In this document: positions 18,286-28,324 of the stretch, in pieces | Numbering within the stretch: position 1 is the first letter of the stretch | How the letters are laid out: each line of letters begins with the position of its first letter | Source of the DNA: Fidelibacterota bacterium | GTDB lineage: Bacteria; Pseudomonadota; Alphaproteobacteria; Rhodospirillales; Rhodospirillaceae | Assembly: GCA_947476625.1 (NCBI GenBank) | Contig: CANJRA010000002.1 | Coordinates: 124,001-188,000, forward strand | Direction of reading: 5' to 3' | DNA length: 64,000 nt | Position numbers and translations under genes: made by a program | The notes under the pieces: generated by a model | What the model saw: the letters and a program-made list of their open reading frames with translations, nothing else | Database searches by the model: none | Told to the model about the DNA's origin: nothing

Positions 18286-20660
18286 AGAACGGCCATGCGC
18301 GGTACATAGCGCGCAGCGTCTCCATGCCGTCTTTGGGGTGCGCGGCTACCCAGGCTTTGACGGCGCTGCCGAAGCCGTACCAGCCGGGCAGCATCAGGCG
18401 GCATTGCGCCCAGCTGAACACCCAGGGGATGGCGCGCAGATCCTCGATACGCGCCGAGCTTTTGCGCGCAGACGGGCGGCTGCCGATGTTGAGGCTGGCA
18501 ATTTCGCCGATGACGGTGGACTCGCGGAAAAAGGTTTCGAAGCCTTCCGTCTCATAGACTAAGCCGCGATAGGCATTGAAAGCTGCCACCGATACCTCAT
18601 CCATGGTCGCGAGGTATTGCGCGGGCGGTGGAGTGTCGGCGTGTTTAAGCAGCGTGGCTTCCAATGTCGCGGCGGCCAAGATTTCGAGATTACGGCGCCC
18701 GACTTCGGCGTTGGAATATTTGGCGGCGATGACTTCGCCTTGTTCGGTGATGCGGATGGAGCTTTGAACCGCCCCGGCCGACCGAGCCGCCGCGGCCGTG
18801 AAATAGGCGCATTTTGACGCCGTGGCGCTTGAAGACGTCAATCAACGCCACTTCGGTTTTGTAGAGCTCCCAGGTCGAGGTTGTGTAGCCGCCGTCCTTG
18901 TTGCTGTCGGAATAGCCGAGCATGACTTCCTGGACGTCGTCACGCGATTTCAGGAAGCGGCGGTATTCTGGCATCGCGAAAAGCGTTTCCATGATGCCGG
19001 CGCTGCGGCGCAAGTCATCGATGGTCTCGAACAGTGGGATCACGTCCATGTCCAAGCGATTTTCGTGGGGATGCAGAAGCCCCACTTCTTTCAGTAAGAC
19101 GAGAACTTCGAGCAGGTCCGAGACGCTGGCGGCTTTCGATATGATGTAGTGGGGCGCGGCGGCGGTGCCGTAATGGGCGCGTCCCACGGCCGCTGTGCGC
19201 GCGACCGCGAGTTCTTTGACGCTTTCCTCGGAATAGGCGATGTGCGGCGACGACAGCGGTCGCGGGCTGGCGATCTCGGTGCGCAGCAGCGCGACACGGG
19301 CGTCTTCGTCGAGCGCCAGATAGTCAGGATTCACATCGGCGGTTTTGCATAACTCGTGGATGACGCGTTCGTGGACGTCGGAGTTCTGCCTGAGGTCGAC
19401 GGCGGCGAGGTGGAACCCGAAGACGTCCGCAGCCCGGCGCAAGATGCGCAGCCGTCCACGCGCGAGTTCGGCGGCGCCGTTGCTTTCAAGCGAGTGATAG
19501 ATCGTATCGAGATCGTCACTGAAGGCGCGCGCGTTGGGATAAATCGGGGCGTCGGCGGCAGGGCGCGGCGGCTCTATACCAATGAGATTGCGCGCGGTCG
19601 CGGCCATGCGGGCATAAAGACCGCTGATGGCGAGGCGGTAAGGCTCGTGTTGGCGCTGCGATGCTTTATCGGGCGATGAATCTGTCAGCGCTTGAAGCGC
19701 CGGAGAGACTTTGACGATGCGGCCGTCGAGCGACAGTTCCGATCCGAGCGTGTGAAGCTCGTCGAGATAGAAGCGCAAAGCGCACTCGCTTTGCATGCGC
19801 AGGGTTTGGCGCAGAACATCGGCGGTGACGAAGGGATTGCCGTCGCGGTCGCCGCCGATCCAGCTGCCGATCTGCAGGAAGGAGGCAACGTCGATATCCT
19901 TCCAGGCGGGATCGATGACGCCGATCTGGTCTTCCAGGTTGGCGTAGAAGCGCGGCAACTCGCGCAAGAAGGTGTGGTCGTAATAGGCGAGGCCGTTGGA
20001 GGCCTCGTCGATCACCCGCAAACGGCTGTCGCGCAAAATGCTGGTCTGCCACAGCGTCAGGACGGCGCGGCGCAAAGCTTCGCGGTTGGTTTCAAGTTCT
20101 TCCGGCGTGAGCTGCATACGGTCGCGCTCGTCCAGAAGCCGGGAGATTTCCATCTCGCGGTCGATTGAGCTGCGGCGGCGAATTTCGGTCGGGTGCGCGG
20201 TCAGGACCGCGACGCAGAGCGCCGAAGTAAAAAACGCCTGCAGTTGATCGCGCGACGTGCCCTCGGCTTTGGCGCGCGTCAACGCATAGGCCATCGTGCC
20301 GGCGCGCGCAGGAGCGCCGAGCAGGGCGTGCGCACGGGTGCGGCGAATATGGTGCTGGTCTTCGGCGATGTTGGCGAGGTGCGAGAAGTAACCGAAGGCG
20401 CGGACAATGCTGATGGCCTGATCGTTCGCAATGCCCGCGATGATTTTCCGCAACTCCATACGGGCGGTGTTGTCGGCATCGCGGTGGAAGCGAATCCCTA
20501 AGCGGCGGATTGACTCGACCGCGTCAAAGGTCGCATCGCCGGACTGAACGTGGACGATATCGCCGAGGATGCGCCCGAGCAGGCGGATGTCATACCGTAG
20601 GGGGGGGGCGTCCTTTTCGTCTTCCGCCGCCTGTTTGTCCGACACCTGTTGGTCTGCCAT
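18185..20660 (-). pseudogene. ppc: Phosphoenolpyruvate carboxylase, internally deleted and 3'-truncated
   Basis: PEP carboxylase makes oxaloacetate from PEP and bicarbonate. The N-terminal 630 residues are clear, with the catalytic histidine motif LTAHPTEIRRRS near residue 153, the FLKSRDDVQEVMLGYSDSNK region and the active-site loop [12 protein letters not shown]. Right after GRGG (about 18768-18780) the frame breaks. The other frame resumes at [13 protein letters not shown], so roughly 14 residues expected in this family are missing and the phase is lost. The coding-strand sequence at the join (GGCCGGGGCGG) could be one copy of a short repeat left after slippage. The 3' end is also gone: after AWRYAELVA (about 18200) about 100 family residues including the C-terminus are missing. 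I chose the ATG at 20660 (MADQQ). As written it cannot make active enzyme. Confidence 0.85.
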
Positions 20661-20762
20661 CTGCGCCCCTCTTTCGATACCGTTCCCCGGAAGCGTCACA
20701 GGCATAACAATACAAGGACTTATTGCGGCGATACCAGCAGGGCCTTGGCGACAAAAGCTGAT

Positions 20763-21650
20763 TTAGTTGGCGAGAACGATCGCCAAACCCGCCGCCATGA
20801 CGGCGATCCCGGCGATTTTCGGGCCGGTGATTTTTTCCTGGAAATAGGCCCGGCCGAAAATCAAGGCGGAGACCAAGCCAATGGAGCGCTTGAATAATTC
20901 TACAATGCCCACGAGGGCTATTTTGTAGGCCGCCAGTTGTAGGCCATATGCCAAGCCGGCGGCGAGAGCCCCGCCGATCAGCGGCTTCCAGGCGGCGCGG
21001 GGCGCGATCAAGGCCCGGGGTCCGCCGCGAAAGAGGAGCCAGCCGCCCAGTGTGATCCAGAGGATCATCAGTTGCAGCAGGCCGTGCATGCCGACCGAGG
21101 ACGCAGCGACGCACACTTTATCCACCGGTGGGCTAAGCGACCACAGCGTCACAACGCCGATCATGGGCCGCGCGCCCGGCTCGCGTAGAAAGTGACGCCA
21201 CACATGCAAAGGGTGGAAGCCGCCGTCTGTCGGGATGTAAAGAATGAAGAGCCCCACAACCACCGTGACGATGCCCACACCTTGGAGCGGTTTCGGCCAC
21301 TCGCCGAGGGCCGCGCCGCCGAGCAGCGTGGTGGTCACGGGAATGAGCGCTAACAGCGGCACCATCAAGCTGAGCGGCGAACGCCGGACGGCGATGATGA
21401 AAAACATATTGGCGCCCAGACCAATGAGCGCGGCCACGAGCCCGGGCCAGACATAATCGGCCGTCAGGCGTATATCGCCGCTCACAAGGAGCCACGCCGC
21501 CAGCACAGGGGTTTCCAAAACGAAGGCGTAAAACAGCGCCAGCGGCGCCGACGCGCTGAGGGGAATCGCCTTGCGGAAGTAATCCGCAGCCGAATAAGCA
21601 ACAGCGCAGCCTATGCTTAAGGTCAGCGCGGGAAGACCAAGTGTCAGCAT
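20763..21650 (-). CDS. EamA/DMT-family membrane transporter
   Basis: This protein of about 295 residues has around ten hydrophobic segments in two similar halves, as in the EamA (drug/metabolite transporter) family. The ATG at 21650 (MLTLGLPALT) is preferred to the upstream one at 21674 because it begins directly at the first membrane helix. The last helix ends GLAIVLAN at the stop. It is read in the same direction as ppc, about 100 bp upstream of it, and is divergent from the DUF2333 gene. The substrate is unknown. Confidence 0.82.
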   Translation of the reverse strand: MLTLGLPALTLSIGCAVAYSAADYFRKAIPLSASAPLALFYAFVLETPVLAAWLLVSGDIRLTADYVWPGLVAALIGLGANMFFIIAVRRSPLSLMVPLLALIPVTTTLLGGAALGEWPKPLQGVGIVTVVVGLFILYIPTDGGFHPLHVWRHFLREPGARPMIGVVTLWSLSPPVDKVCVAASSVGMHGLLQLMILWITLGGWLLFRGGPRALIAPRAAWKPLIGGALAAGLAYGLQLAAYKIALVGIVELFKRSIGLVSALIFGRAYFQEKITGPKIAGIAVMAAGLAIVLAN

Positions 21651-21799
21651 GAGGCCTTGCTCACATGCCGCCACCTGCTAAGCAACCATAAATCTGAAAC
21701 CTATGGTTTTGTTTGCACATATGAGACAGGTGCCGCTGGCGACTCGGCGTGGTATAAGCCGTGCAGCGCATCCCTTTATCCTTATTCGAGTACGTCTTC

Positions 21800-22804
21800 A
21801 TGGCTGAATCACCGGCGGCATATATCCAGAAACTTCGCGCGCGGCTTTCGGCGGCCTGGCAAGGTTTGCACGACAAACTGACCGGTGCGGAAACCACCGA
21901 GCGCGGCTATGCGCCCTGGCTCCTGGCGATCCTGTTTATTCTGCTCGTGGTGTATTACCCGCTCGGCATGCTGCTTAATAACAGCATCGACGATAATTTG
22001 GACTTGAAGCCCGCCCCGCAGCACGATGTCGCCGGCGGCAGCAAAGCGGTTGCGATCGTCACCACCTTGGTATCGCGCGAGATTGATCATTGGCTGCCGA
22101 ACGCGCCTTTCTGGCATCCGGCCGCGGCGCTCGACAATGCGCCGAACTTTCAGCTGGGCGAGATCTATGCCGTGTCGCGGTTCGCGTTGGAACTCGGTGA
22201 TTATCTGGGGCGCGTGCGCGGCTCCAGCGCCATCGACGGTAACCTGGACAAGGCCGTGGGCCTTCTGAAGTACGACGGCACGACCTGGTATTGGGGACAG
22301 GGCAATATTATCCCCAAGCCCAAAGCGGAATCGCAATACGACGAAGCGGTCAAGTTTCTCGAGGCCTACAATCGCGATGTGGCTGCCGGTAAATCGACCT
22401 TCGACCGGCGCGCGGATAATCTGATCGCGTTTCTGGATCGTGTCGCCGCCGACTTGGGATCGGCCAGTGCCGTGCTCGACACGCACGCCCAGAAGGGCGG
22501 CGGTTATTTCGATTTCGAAGCCGATGATATTTTCTACAACACCAAAGGCAAGCTTTACGGCTACTACATCATTCTCAATGCTCTCGGCGAGGATTTCGCC
22601 GAAATCATTAAAGAGAAACAAGGCGGCGAGACCTGGGCGGCGTTGTTGTTGTCGTTGCGCACGGGCGCGGGGATGGACCCGCTGATCGTGGTCAACGGCG
22701 ATCCTGATGCCTTAACGATGCCGTCTCATTTGCGCGCTATCGGCTTTCCATTGCTGCGTGCGCGTATTCAAATGCGCGAGATGGCCGACATCCTGCAGAA
22801 GTGA
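21800..22804 (+). CDS. DUF2333 family membrane-anchored protein
   Basis: This protein of 334 residues from the ATG at 21800 matches DUF2333, an uncharacterised family in alpha- and gammaproteobacteria. One membrane helix lies near residues 40-60 (LLAILFILLVVYYPLGMLL). The rest is predicted to be periplasmic, with an aromatic-rich segment YDGTTWYWGQGN. The open frame extends to 21761, but the upstream residues are not typical. It is 6 bp from msrB, so the two are probably co-transcribed. No function is known. Confidence 0.75.
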   Translation: MAESPAAYIQKLRARLSAAWQGLHDKLTGAETTERGYAPWLLAILFILLVVYYPLGMLLNNSIDDNLDLKPAPQHDVAGGSKAVAIVTTLVSREIDHWLPNAPFWHPAAALDNAPNFQLGEIYAVSRFALELGDYLGRVRGSSAIDGNLDKAVGLLKYDGTTWYWGQGNIIPKPKAESQYDEAVKFLEAYNRDVAAGKSTFDRRADNLIAFLDRVAADLGSASAVLDTHAQKGGGYFDFEADDIFYNTKGKLYGYYIILNALGEDFAEIIKEKQGGETWAALLLSLRTGAGMDPLIVVNGDPDALTMPSHLRAIGFPLLRARIQMREMADILQK

Positions 22805-22810
22805 GCGCTC

Positions 22811-23212
22811 ATGACAAAAATCAATAAGTCCGACGATGAATGGCGTAAGGATTTAACGCCCGAACAGTTTCACATCCTGCGGGAGAAGGGCACCGAGCGT
22901 GCCTTTACCGGCCCCTACAATGATTTTAAGGGCGACGGTGTGTTCAAGTGCGCGGGTTGCGGACAGACGTTGTTCGATGCCACGACGAAATATAATTCGC
23001 GCTCAGGCTGGCCCAGCTTTTTTGCGCCCGCCGATCCCGCCGCAATCGACGAGCATACCGATCGCAGCCACGGCATGGAGCGAACCGAAGTGACGTGCGC
23101 CAATTGCGGCGGACATTTGGGACATCTTTTCCCTGATGGCCCCGCGCCCACCGGACAGCGCTATTGCATCAATTCGGCATCGCTGGCGTTCGACGGCAAG
23201 AAGAAGCCTTAA
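22811..23212 (+). CDS. msrB: Peptide-methionine (R)-S-oxide reductase
   Basis: This 133-residue enzyme reduces methionine-R-sulfoxide in proteins. The zinc-binding pairs CAGC and CANC are visible, as is the catalytic cysteine in the RYCINSASL motif near the C-terminus and the GWPSFF signature. It has no export signal, so it should act in the cytoplasm. It follows the DUF2333 gene by 6 bp. A strong hairpin terminator lies about 220 bp downstream. A separate MsrPQ system for periplasmic repair is encoded at 31.6-33.3 kb. Confidence 0.95.
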   Translation: MTKINKSDDEWRKDLTPEQFHILREKGTERAFTGPYNDFKGDGVFKCAGCGQTLFDATTKYNSRSGWPSFFAPADPAAIDEHTDRSHGMERTEVTCANCGGHLGHLFPDGPAPTGQRYCINSASLAFDGKKKP

Positions 23213-23436
23213 GCGCGGGCGAGCCCCGGCAGCGGTACAACCGCAGTTGTCAAAGGCGCGGTCGTCAACATGATTATTTCCGGCCGACGACGTGACGCCG
23301 CTTGCCGTCACTTACACCTTCAGTATTATGCCCTCGTCGCGATGTCCTCCGTCGCGGCCACGGGATATTAGCCTGGGACAACGGGGAGGGGGACTTCGGT
23401 TTGCGCCGGTAACGGCAGCGGTCCGGAGAAGAGACG

Positions 23437-23474
23437 AAGGGCGCGGATGGTGATCCGCGCCCTTTAATTTTTTT
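23437..23474 (+). terminator. Intrinsic terminator downstream of msrB
   Basis: A perfect 11-bp stem (23437-23447 with 23454-23464) closes a six-base loop and is followed by TAATTTTTTTT. Two copies of a TTTTTCCGGCAA unit follow immediately to about 23500. The T tract is on the plus strand, so it ends the DUF2333-msrB transcript. The 220 bp before it hold no gene I can support. Confidence 0.85.
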
Positions 23475-23500
23475 CCGGCAATTTTTCCGGCAATTTTTTA

Positions 23501-23962
23501 TCAGCCGCGTCCACGATAGGACGGCACGCCTTGATCCGGAATCCATAAGCCCTCGGGGATGGTTCCGGTTTGCCAGAAGACATCGATGGGAATTCCGCCG
23601 CGCGGATACCAATAACCGCCGATGCGCAGCCACTTGGGTTCGGCGGCCTCGACGATGCGCTTTGCGACGGTCAGCGTGCAGTCTTCATGGAAGCCGCCGT
23701 GATTGCGGAACGAGGCGAGAAAGAGCTTCAAGGATTTCGACTCTACAATCGTTTCGTCGGGCGCGTAGTCGATCACCAGATGAGCGAAGTCGGGCTGGCC
23801 GGTCACCGGGCACAGCGAGGTGAATTCCGGGCAGGCGAAACGAATAAGATAGTCAGTTTCTTGATGGGGGTTTGGCACGGTCTCCAGCACCGCCACGTCG
23901 GGCGAGGCGGGGATGGGGGATTGTGCGCCGAGGCGCGTGAGGTTTTCGTATGATTCGGTCAT
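23501..23962 (-). CDS. queF: NADPH-dependent 7-cyano-7-deazaguanine reductase (preQ1 synthase)
   Basis: This 153-residue enzyme reduces preQ0 to preQ1 in queuosine biosynthesis. It is the short, single-domain (type I, B. subtilis-like) form. The catalytic cysteine is C51 in [13 protein letters not shown] with the conserved aspartate following. The substrate-binding HEDC block and [14 protein letters not shown] segment are present. It stands alone here; the other que genes are not in the window. Its 3' end faces the msrB terminator region. Confidence 0.95.
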   Translation of the reverse strand: MTESYENLTRLGAQSPIPASPDVAVLETVPNPHQETDYLIRFACPEFTSLCPVTGQPDFAHLVIDYAPDETIVESKSLKLFLASFRNHGGFHEDCTLTVAKRIVEAAEPKWLRIGGYWYPRGGIPIDVFWQTGTIPEGLWIPDQGVPSYRGRG

Positions 23963-24115
23963 CTGTGAGCCTTCCTAATTTCCCCACCATAAACCGCCGC
24001 TGACGCTTCCGCGAGCCGGGGAGTGCCTTAACGGCCGCGTCCGGCGCTGCCAAGCTTGCGGCTTGCCCAAGCTTTCAACTTGCCAGGGGGGCTCCGCCGC
24101 CTTATCTGATTTCTC

Positions 24116-24349
24116 ATGTCGTACGATCTGCCATCTGGATTTGAAAGTGTCACGTCGCCCTGCACAGGTGTGTGTACGGTCGATAAGGAGCGGGGCATGT
24201 GTATCGGTTGCCTGCGGACGCTGCAGGAAATCGGCGCGTGGCGGTTGATGTCGGCCTCCGACAAAAAGAAGGTTGTCGCGGCTTGCGACGAGCGCGCCAA
24301 AACCATGACACGGCGCGGCAAGGACCGGGAACCGCTCCTACCCACCTAG
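24116..24349 (+). CDS. DUF1289 cysteine-motif protein
   Basis: This 77-residue protein has the four-cysteine arrangement of DUF1289 (C16, C20, C29, C32, in SPCTGVC and GMCIGC), followed by a helical region with EIGAW. The cysteine pattern suggests metal binding, but the role is not established. The family is widespread in proteobacteria. It is transcribed alone, divergent from queF. Confidence 0.85.
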   Translation: MSYDLPSGFESVTSPCTGVCTVDKERGMCIGCLRTLQEIGAWRLMSASDKKKVVAACDERAKTMTRRGKDREPLLPT

Positions 24350-24507
24350 AGGTTTATTTGAAATCCCAGGCGATTCTTTTGGGAACCCCATCTGCCGAGG
24401 GCCGTTAACTCTCGGAGGAATGGCGGATTTCTGCGGGTGTGCGCGCTATAGTTTGTGTTTCTGGAATCCCGCGCTACAATCACTGGTAGACAAAAGGGAA
24501 GCTGCAC

Positions 24508-24762
24508 ATGGGCAATCTGACAGCGGATGTATATGGCGGGCGTTATCTGCCGAGCCAGGGTTTTTCATCCACGCTCTACCGGCCTTACCTGCGTGATCTC
24601 GAGGGAATCGTATCGCGTACGATCACCAATTCCCGCGCGGCGGGACGTGATTACATGTCGCAAGGCCGTGAAGCCGCCACCGCCGTTTTGGCTGTACGTC
24701 CCGACCTGTCGTTTGGACAGGCGATGGATGCGGTCGAGCGGCTACGTGACGTTGCCGCTTAA
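24508..24762 (+). CDS. Small uncharacterised protein (84 aa)
   Basis: An ATG preceded by an AAAGGGAAG ribosome binding site opens 84 codons with balanced composition (MGNLTADVYGG...). The C-terminal half looks helical (GREAATAVLAVRPDLSFGQAMDAVERLRDVAA). There is no signal peptide or membrane helix. It is probably a real cytoplasmic small protein, but I recognise no family. Its stop is 22 bp from the convergent GGDEF gene. Confidence 0.65.
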   Translation: MGNLTADVYGGRYLPSQGFSSTLYRPYLRDLEGIVSRTITNSRAAGRDYMSQGREAATAVLAVRPDLSFGQAMDAVERLRDVAA

Positions 24763-24784
24763 AGTCGGCGGGCTTTTTCTCTCA

Positions 24785-25931
24785 TCACTGCATTAGAGCA
24801 TCGAGCGCCGCAGTTTCGTCGCCGGCAGGCGGCTGTGGCGGGGGCTCGGCAAAGACGGCTTGGTTGCGACCGCGCTCAATCGCGTCTTCCAGGCATTGCT
24901 CCACACGGCGCAACAGATCGCCCGCCCAGCGGTCATGTGCATCAAGGGCACCGGCGCCAATGCTGACCTTGAAATTGACCACTTCGCCGCCCACCATCAC
25001 ATTGTGTCCGCTGAGATCCTGGCTCATGCGCCCAGCTAACGTAGCCGCGCCCGGGCCTTTTGTTTCCGGCAGAAGGGCCATAAAGCGGTGGGGCGAAAGG
25101 CGGCCAAAGCTGTCGCAGTGGCGCATGACGACGACGCAATAGCCGGTAAACACCTGCACGACGACATCGGCCGCGTGGGGGGCTTTTTTTGTAAGGGCTT
25201 CGTAGTCGTCGATCTCGATCATCAGGCAGGCAAACGGCTCGCGGTAGCGGCGCGCGCGCGAATTCATTTTGTGCAAGCTGGCTGATATGGGCGCGGTTCG
25301 AGACGCCGGTGAGATTGTCCGATGTGGCACGCCGCTCTAATTCCGTCTTTAACGCGAAGGCTTCGCTGCGTTGGCTCTCAAGTCCGATGGCGACGATGGC
25401 GCTCATCGCAAGTGTCAGCGCGGTGTAACTCGCGGCTTCGATCGCTTCGAATGGTGTGATGCCGTGCGCGGGCAAATACCAAAAAGCGCCCAGGGCTGTT
25501 GTCAGCGCGGTAACCATCCACGCCGCCACAGTCGCGCGCAAGGTCGGCGCTATCATCACGGTGAAAAAGCTCAGGACGCCGAACAGCAGCGCAAAGCGCG
25601 TCGCAGCGCCATCCGGCGCGGCGGCGGCGCCAAGAATGATGTTGTAACCAAAAGCGACGGCAAAAAGGCTTGGATTGATTTCAAGCAGCGGGCCCGGCTG
25701 ATGCTTAGCGTGCGTCAAGCCGTAAAGGAGGAGTGTGACCGGTAATAGCGCAAGCGATGCGCGCGAGAATTCAAGCGGCGAGCCGATGCGTAAACTCGCC
25801 CACACGCAAGCCAATGCGTAGAGCGCGCCGCCCACCAAAATCATCCAGCGCTGACGCGTCTGGATGGTCTGTGTCAGGTGCAGCCGGTAGGCGACCGTAC
25901 GCGAGGAATCCGAACCGGCGGAATTGACCAC
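24785..25931 (-). pseudogene. Membrane-anchored GGDEF-like protein with frameshift and degenerate active site
   Basis: The 5' frame (25931 downwards) has about six hydrophobic segments, then a linker ERRATSDNLTGVSNRAHISQL typical of the start of a GGDEF domain. Near 25250-25262 the frame is lost in a CG-dinucleotide run. The rest of the domain continues in another frame (RYREPFACLMIEIDDYEAL onward) to the stop at 24785. Adding one CG unit would restore the frame. The signature loop reads SPHRF instead of GGDEF, so even when intact the domain should not make cyclic-di-GMP. It might instead have been a sensor or binding domain. The frameshift may be real phase variation, decay or a sequence error. 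Confidence 0.75.
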
Positions 25932-25997
25932 GGCAAACTATCCCCAAAGAATCACGACCCGGCGACACTATAACGGACTCGGGTCCGCGGACGGGAC

Positions 25998-26966
25998 TTA
26001 ATGCATGTGAGCGACGGCGACGTGCGAGCGCCCATTCAGGCGGGCTTTGTTCTTGGCGTTGAACATCGCCTGGCCTGCTTGCACCAGCAGTTTATCCGCT
26101 ATAGCCGCTGCCCAATCCGCGGCGGCGGCGGCGGGCTGTCGGATCGCTTGGGCGGCAACGCCCCCGGCGACAGTAATAACGTGCTCGCCGTTATCCGTGG
26201 CGATCGGACCTGTCATGCCTTCCGCCAGATGTGTAGCGGCGGTGACGGCTTGGTTCGCGAGCAAGAAGTCAGTCATCAGCACCGCGAATTCGTCGCCGCC
26301 AAGGCGTGCGACAAGGTGACCCGGCGTTTTGGTCGCGGCCAATCTTTCGGCGCAGCGGCGCAAAACATCGTCGCCGCCTTCGCGGCCAAGCGCTTCGTTG
26401 ACGAACTTCATGCCGTTCAGATTGAACAAGGCAACGCCAACCATGCCGCCGGCAGCGGCATTGTCTGTCACGGCGCGCGTGAGTTTCTCAACGAAGGCAG
26501 CGCGATTTGGCAGCGCTGTGAGCGCATCGAAATATGCGGCTTTGGCGAGCGCGCTTTCGCGGCGATGGCGTGTGAGCGCATAACGCATCGAGCGTTCAAG
26601 ACCTTCCACCGTCAGTTCGCCCTTAATCAGAAAATCATAAGCGCCATGAGACAGCGCGCCGTCATCGACGCTGCGATCATCGAGCGCGGTGACGACGATG
26701 AAAGGGACATCGACATCAAAGCGGCGCGCTTCGTCCATCAGGTCAAAGCCGGTATGCGGCCGCAAGTGATAGTCGGTCAGGCAAAGGTCGACGCGTTCGC
26801 GCGCGAATACCTGAAGCGCCGAAGGAATTGTGTCGGCGTGGTAGATATGGCGCGCCGATACACCCACCGTGCGCAGGAATTTTTTAATCAGGGCAGCGTC
26901 CATGGCGTTATCTTCGAACAAAAGAACGCGCAGTTCGGCCGGCGTGTAGTCGGGGGTCTCGGTCAT
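25998..26966 (-). CDS. Response regulator with receiver and GGDEF domains
   Basis: This protein is about 322 residues from the ATG at 26966, which follows a GGAGAGAAG site; an upstream ATG at 27014 is less likely. The N-terminal receiver domain has its acidic pocket (FEDNAMD) and the phospho-acceptor aspartate in DLCLTDYHLRP near residue 60. The C-terminal diguanylate cyclase domain has an intact ARLGGDEFAVLM motif. It should make cyclic-di-GMP in response to an unidentified histidine kinase. There is no RxxD-type I-site that I can place with confidence. Confidence 0.88.
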   Translation of the reverse strand: MTETPDYTPAELRVLLFEDNAMDAALIKKFLRTVGVSARHIYHADTIPSALQVFARERVDLCLTDYHLRPHTGFDLMDEARRFDVDVPFIVVTALDDRSVDDGALSHGAYDFLIKGELTVEGLERSMRYALTRHRRESALAKAAYFDALTALPNRAAFVEKLTRAVTDNAAAGGMVGVALFNLNGMKFVNEALGREGGDDVLRRCAERLAATKTPGHLVARLGGDEFAVLMTDFLLANQAVTAATHLAEGMTGPIATDNGEHVITVAGGVAAQAIRQPAAAAADWAAAIADKLLVQAGQAMFNAKNKARLNGRSHVAVAHMH

Positions 26967-27620
26967 CTTCTCTCCATGGGATCTTTCGCACGTATCAGGG
27001 CGACGTCCCTTCATTGCCGGCGACTGTAAAGCCTAGGAGTTGATAGATTGTGAATTCCGGAGGCGAATAAAAGGGTCGCCATCCCATCGTCGGGTGCGTC
27101 TTTGGAGTTGGTCTAAACCAGCCACACCGAGAGAATCGTTTTCGGAAGCTAAATATTCTTCACGCCCGCGGGCCCCTGTGTGCAGTGCACTCTCAGGAAC
27201 ATCGAGATTGTCGTGCTGCAGCAAACAGTTCGCACGGATTGCACGACGGTTTTTGGGGCTACATCAAATAAAGGCCCGAATTTACTATAAAAACAAAACG
27301 CCCGCGCTCTGTGACGGCCTTATGAATGCGGCGTTGTAAGCGCGTGATTTTTTCGGCGACTGCGTTTTCTAACGCCGCCAGAGACATTCTTACTTGACAC
27401 AGACTTGTGCATGCCGTTGTTTACACCCGCTTACTTAATGTTTCGAAGGGGAGCGTTGAGGGGGAAGGTCGGAGCCGGTATCCATGATCGGCTTCGAGAT
27501 GGGAAAGCTAATGCCAACGTCGGCATCGCCTTGGTACATCCTCCCAGCTTTCTACCCATTAATACTGAGCAATAAAAACGCACGACCATTTTTTGGCTAA
27601 TTTCAGTTACGAGTGAACGC
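26967..27620. promoter_or_regulatory. Long divergent intergenic region upstream of the TonB operon
   Basis: This 654-bp gap separates the response regulator gene from tonB. Short open frames exist on both strands but have poor composition. A TTGACA hexamer is at 27394-27399, with only a weak -10 (TTGTTT, spacer 17 bp). A short inverted repeat TGGT-CTAA-ACCA lies near 27110. The region is AT-richer than its surroundings, fitting a promoter region. I can support no specific operator. Confidence 0.4.
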
Positions 27621-28253
27621 ATGGATGATCTAGGTAGAAGATACAGCGCTCCACAGACGAATAATCGTCGTGCGATCGGCTTTGTCGTCGTAGTTATTTT
27701 ACATATCGGCTTTTTCTATGCCCTGACGTCCGGCTTGGCAAAAACGCTGGTCGACAAGATCACGGGTCCGCTGGAAACGCGCGTTATTGAAGAGATCAAG
27801 GCAGAGGCTGAAGCGCCGCCGCCGCCGCCGCCGAAGTTCCAAGCTCCGCCGCCGGTGTTTGTTGATATGCCGGCCGTCGACTTCAATGAGACTGCTACTT
27901 CGCAGACCATTGATCCGAATGCGCAGGCAAAAGCCGCGCCGCCGCCGCCGAAGGCCGACATCACAGTTCCGCCGAAACAAAATCCACGTAGCCCGATTAC
28001 GCAGCCCGAGTATCCGACGTTGTCTCGCCGTCTCGGCGAAGAAGGCGCGGTCATTCTTCTGCTGGCGGTCAACGAGGAAGGTCGTGTCATCGAAGCTAAA
28101 GTAGACACGACCAGTGGCTTCGAGCGCTTAGATGAAACTGCGGTGAAGGAAGCATTGAGGCCGCGGAACTGGAAATTCATTCCAGGCACCGTCAACGGCA
28201 AACCAGCATCGATGAGCTTCAAGTTTAGAGTTGTCTTCAAGATCGAGAAATGA
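27621..28253 (+). CDS. tonB: TonB-family energy transducer
   Basis: This 210-residue protein has one N-terminal membrane anchor (about residues 20-40, IGFVVVVILHIGFFYALTSG), a proline-rich periplasmic spacer with PPPPPP runs, and a C-terminal TonB domain (about 135-208) with the YPTLSRRLGEEGAVIL start. It passes proton-motive energy from the ExbB/ExbD motor to outer-membrane receptors. It heads an operon with exbB, two exbD copies and a TPR gene. No receptor gene is in the window. Confidence 0.92.
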   Translation: MDDLGRRYSAPQTNNRRAIGFVVVVILHIGFFYALTSGLAKTLVDKITGPLETRVIEEIKAEAEAPPPPPPKFQAPPPVFVDMPAVDFNETATSQTIDPNAQAKAAPPPPKADITVPPKQNPRSPITQPEYPTLSRRLGEEGAVILLLAVNEEGRVIEAKVDTTSGFERLDETAVKEALRPRNWKFIPGTVNGKPASMSFKFRVVFKIEK

Positions 28254-28324
28254 GCGGCTCTGGCAGCCGGGTTGGGCCGGCTGGCAGGTCAAATTTGAGT
28301 TTAGAGTGTAGTGAGGATCACACC

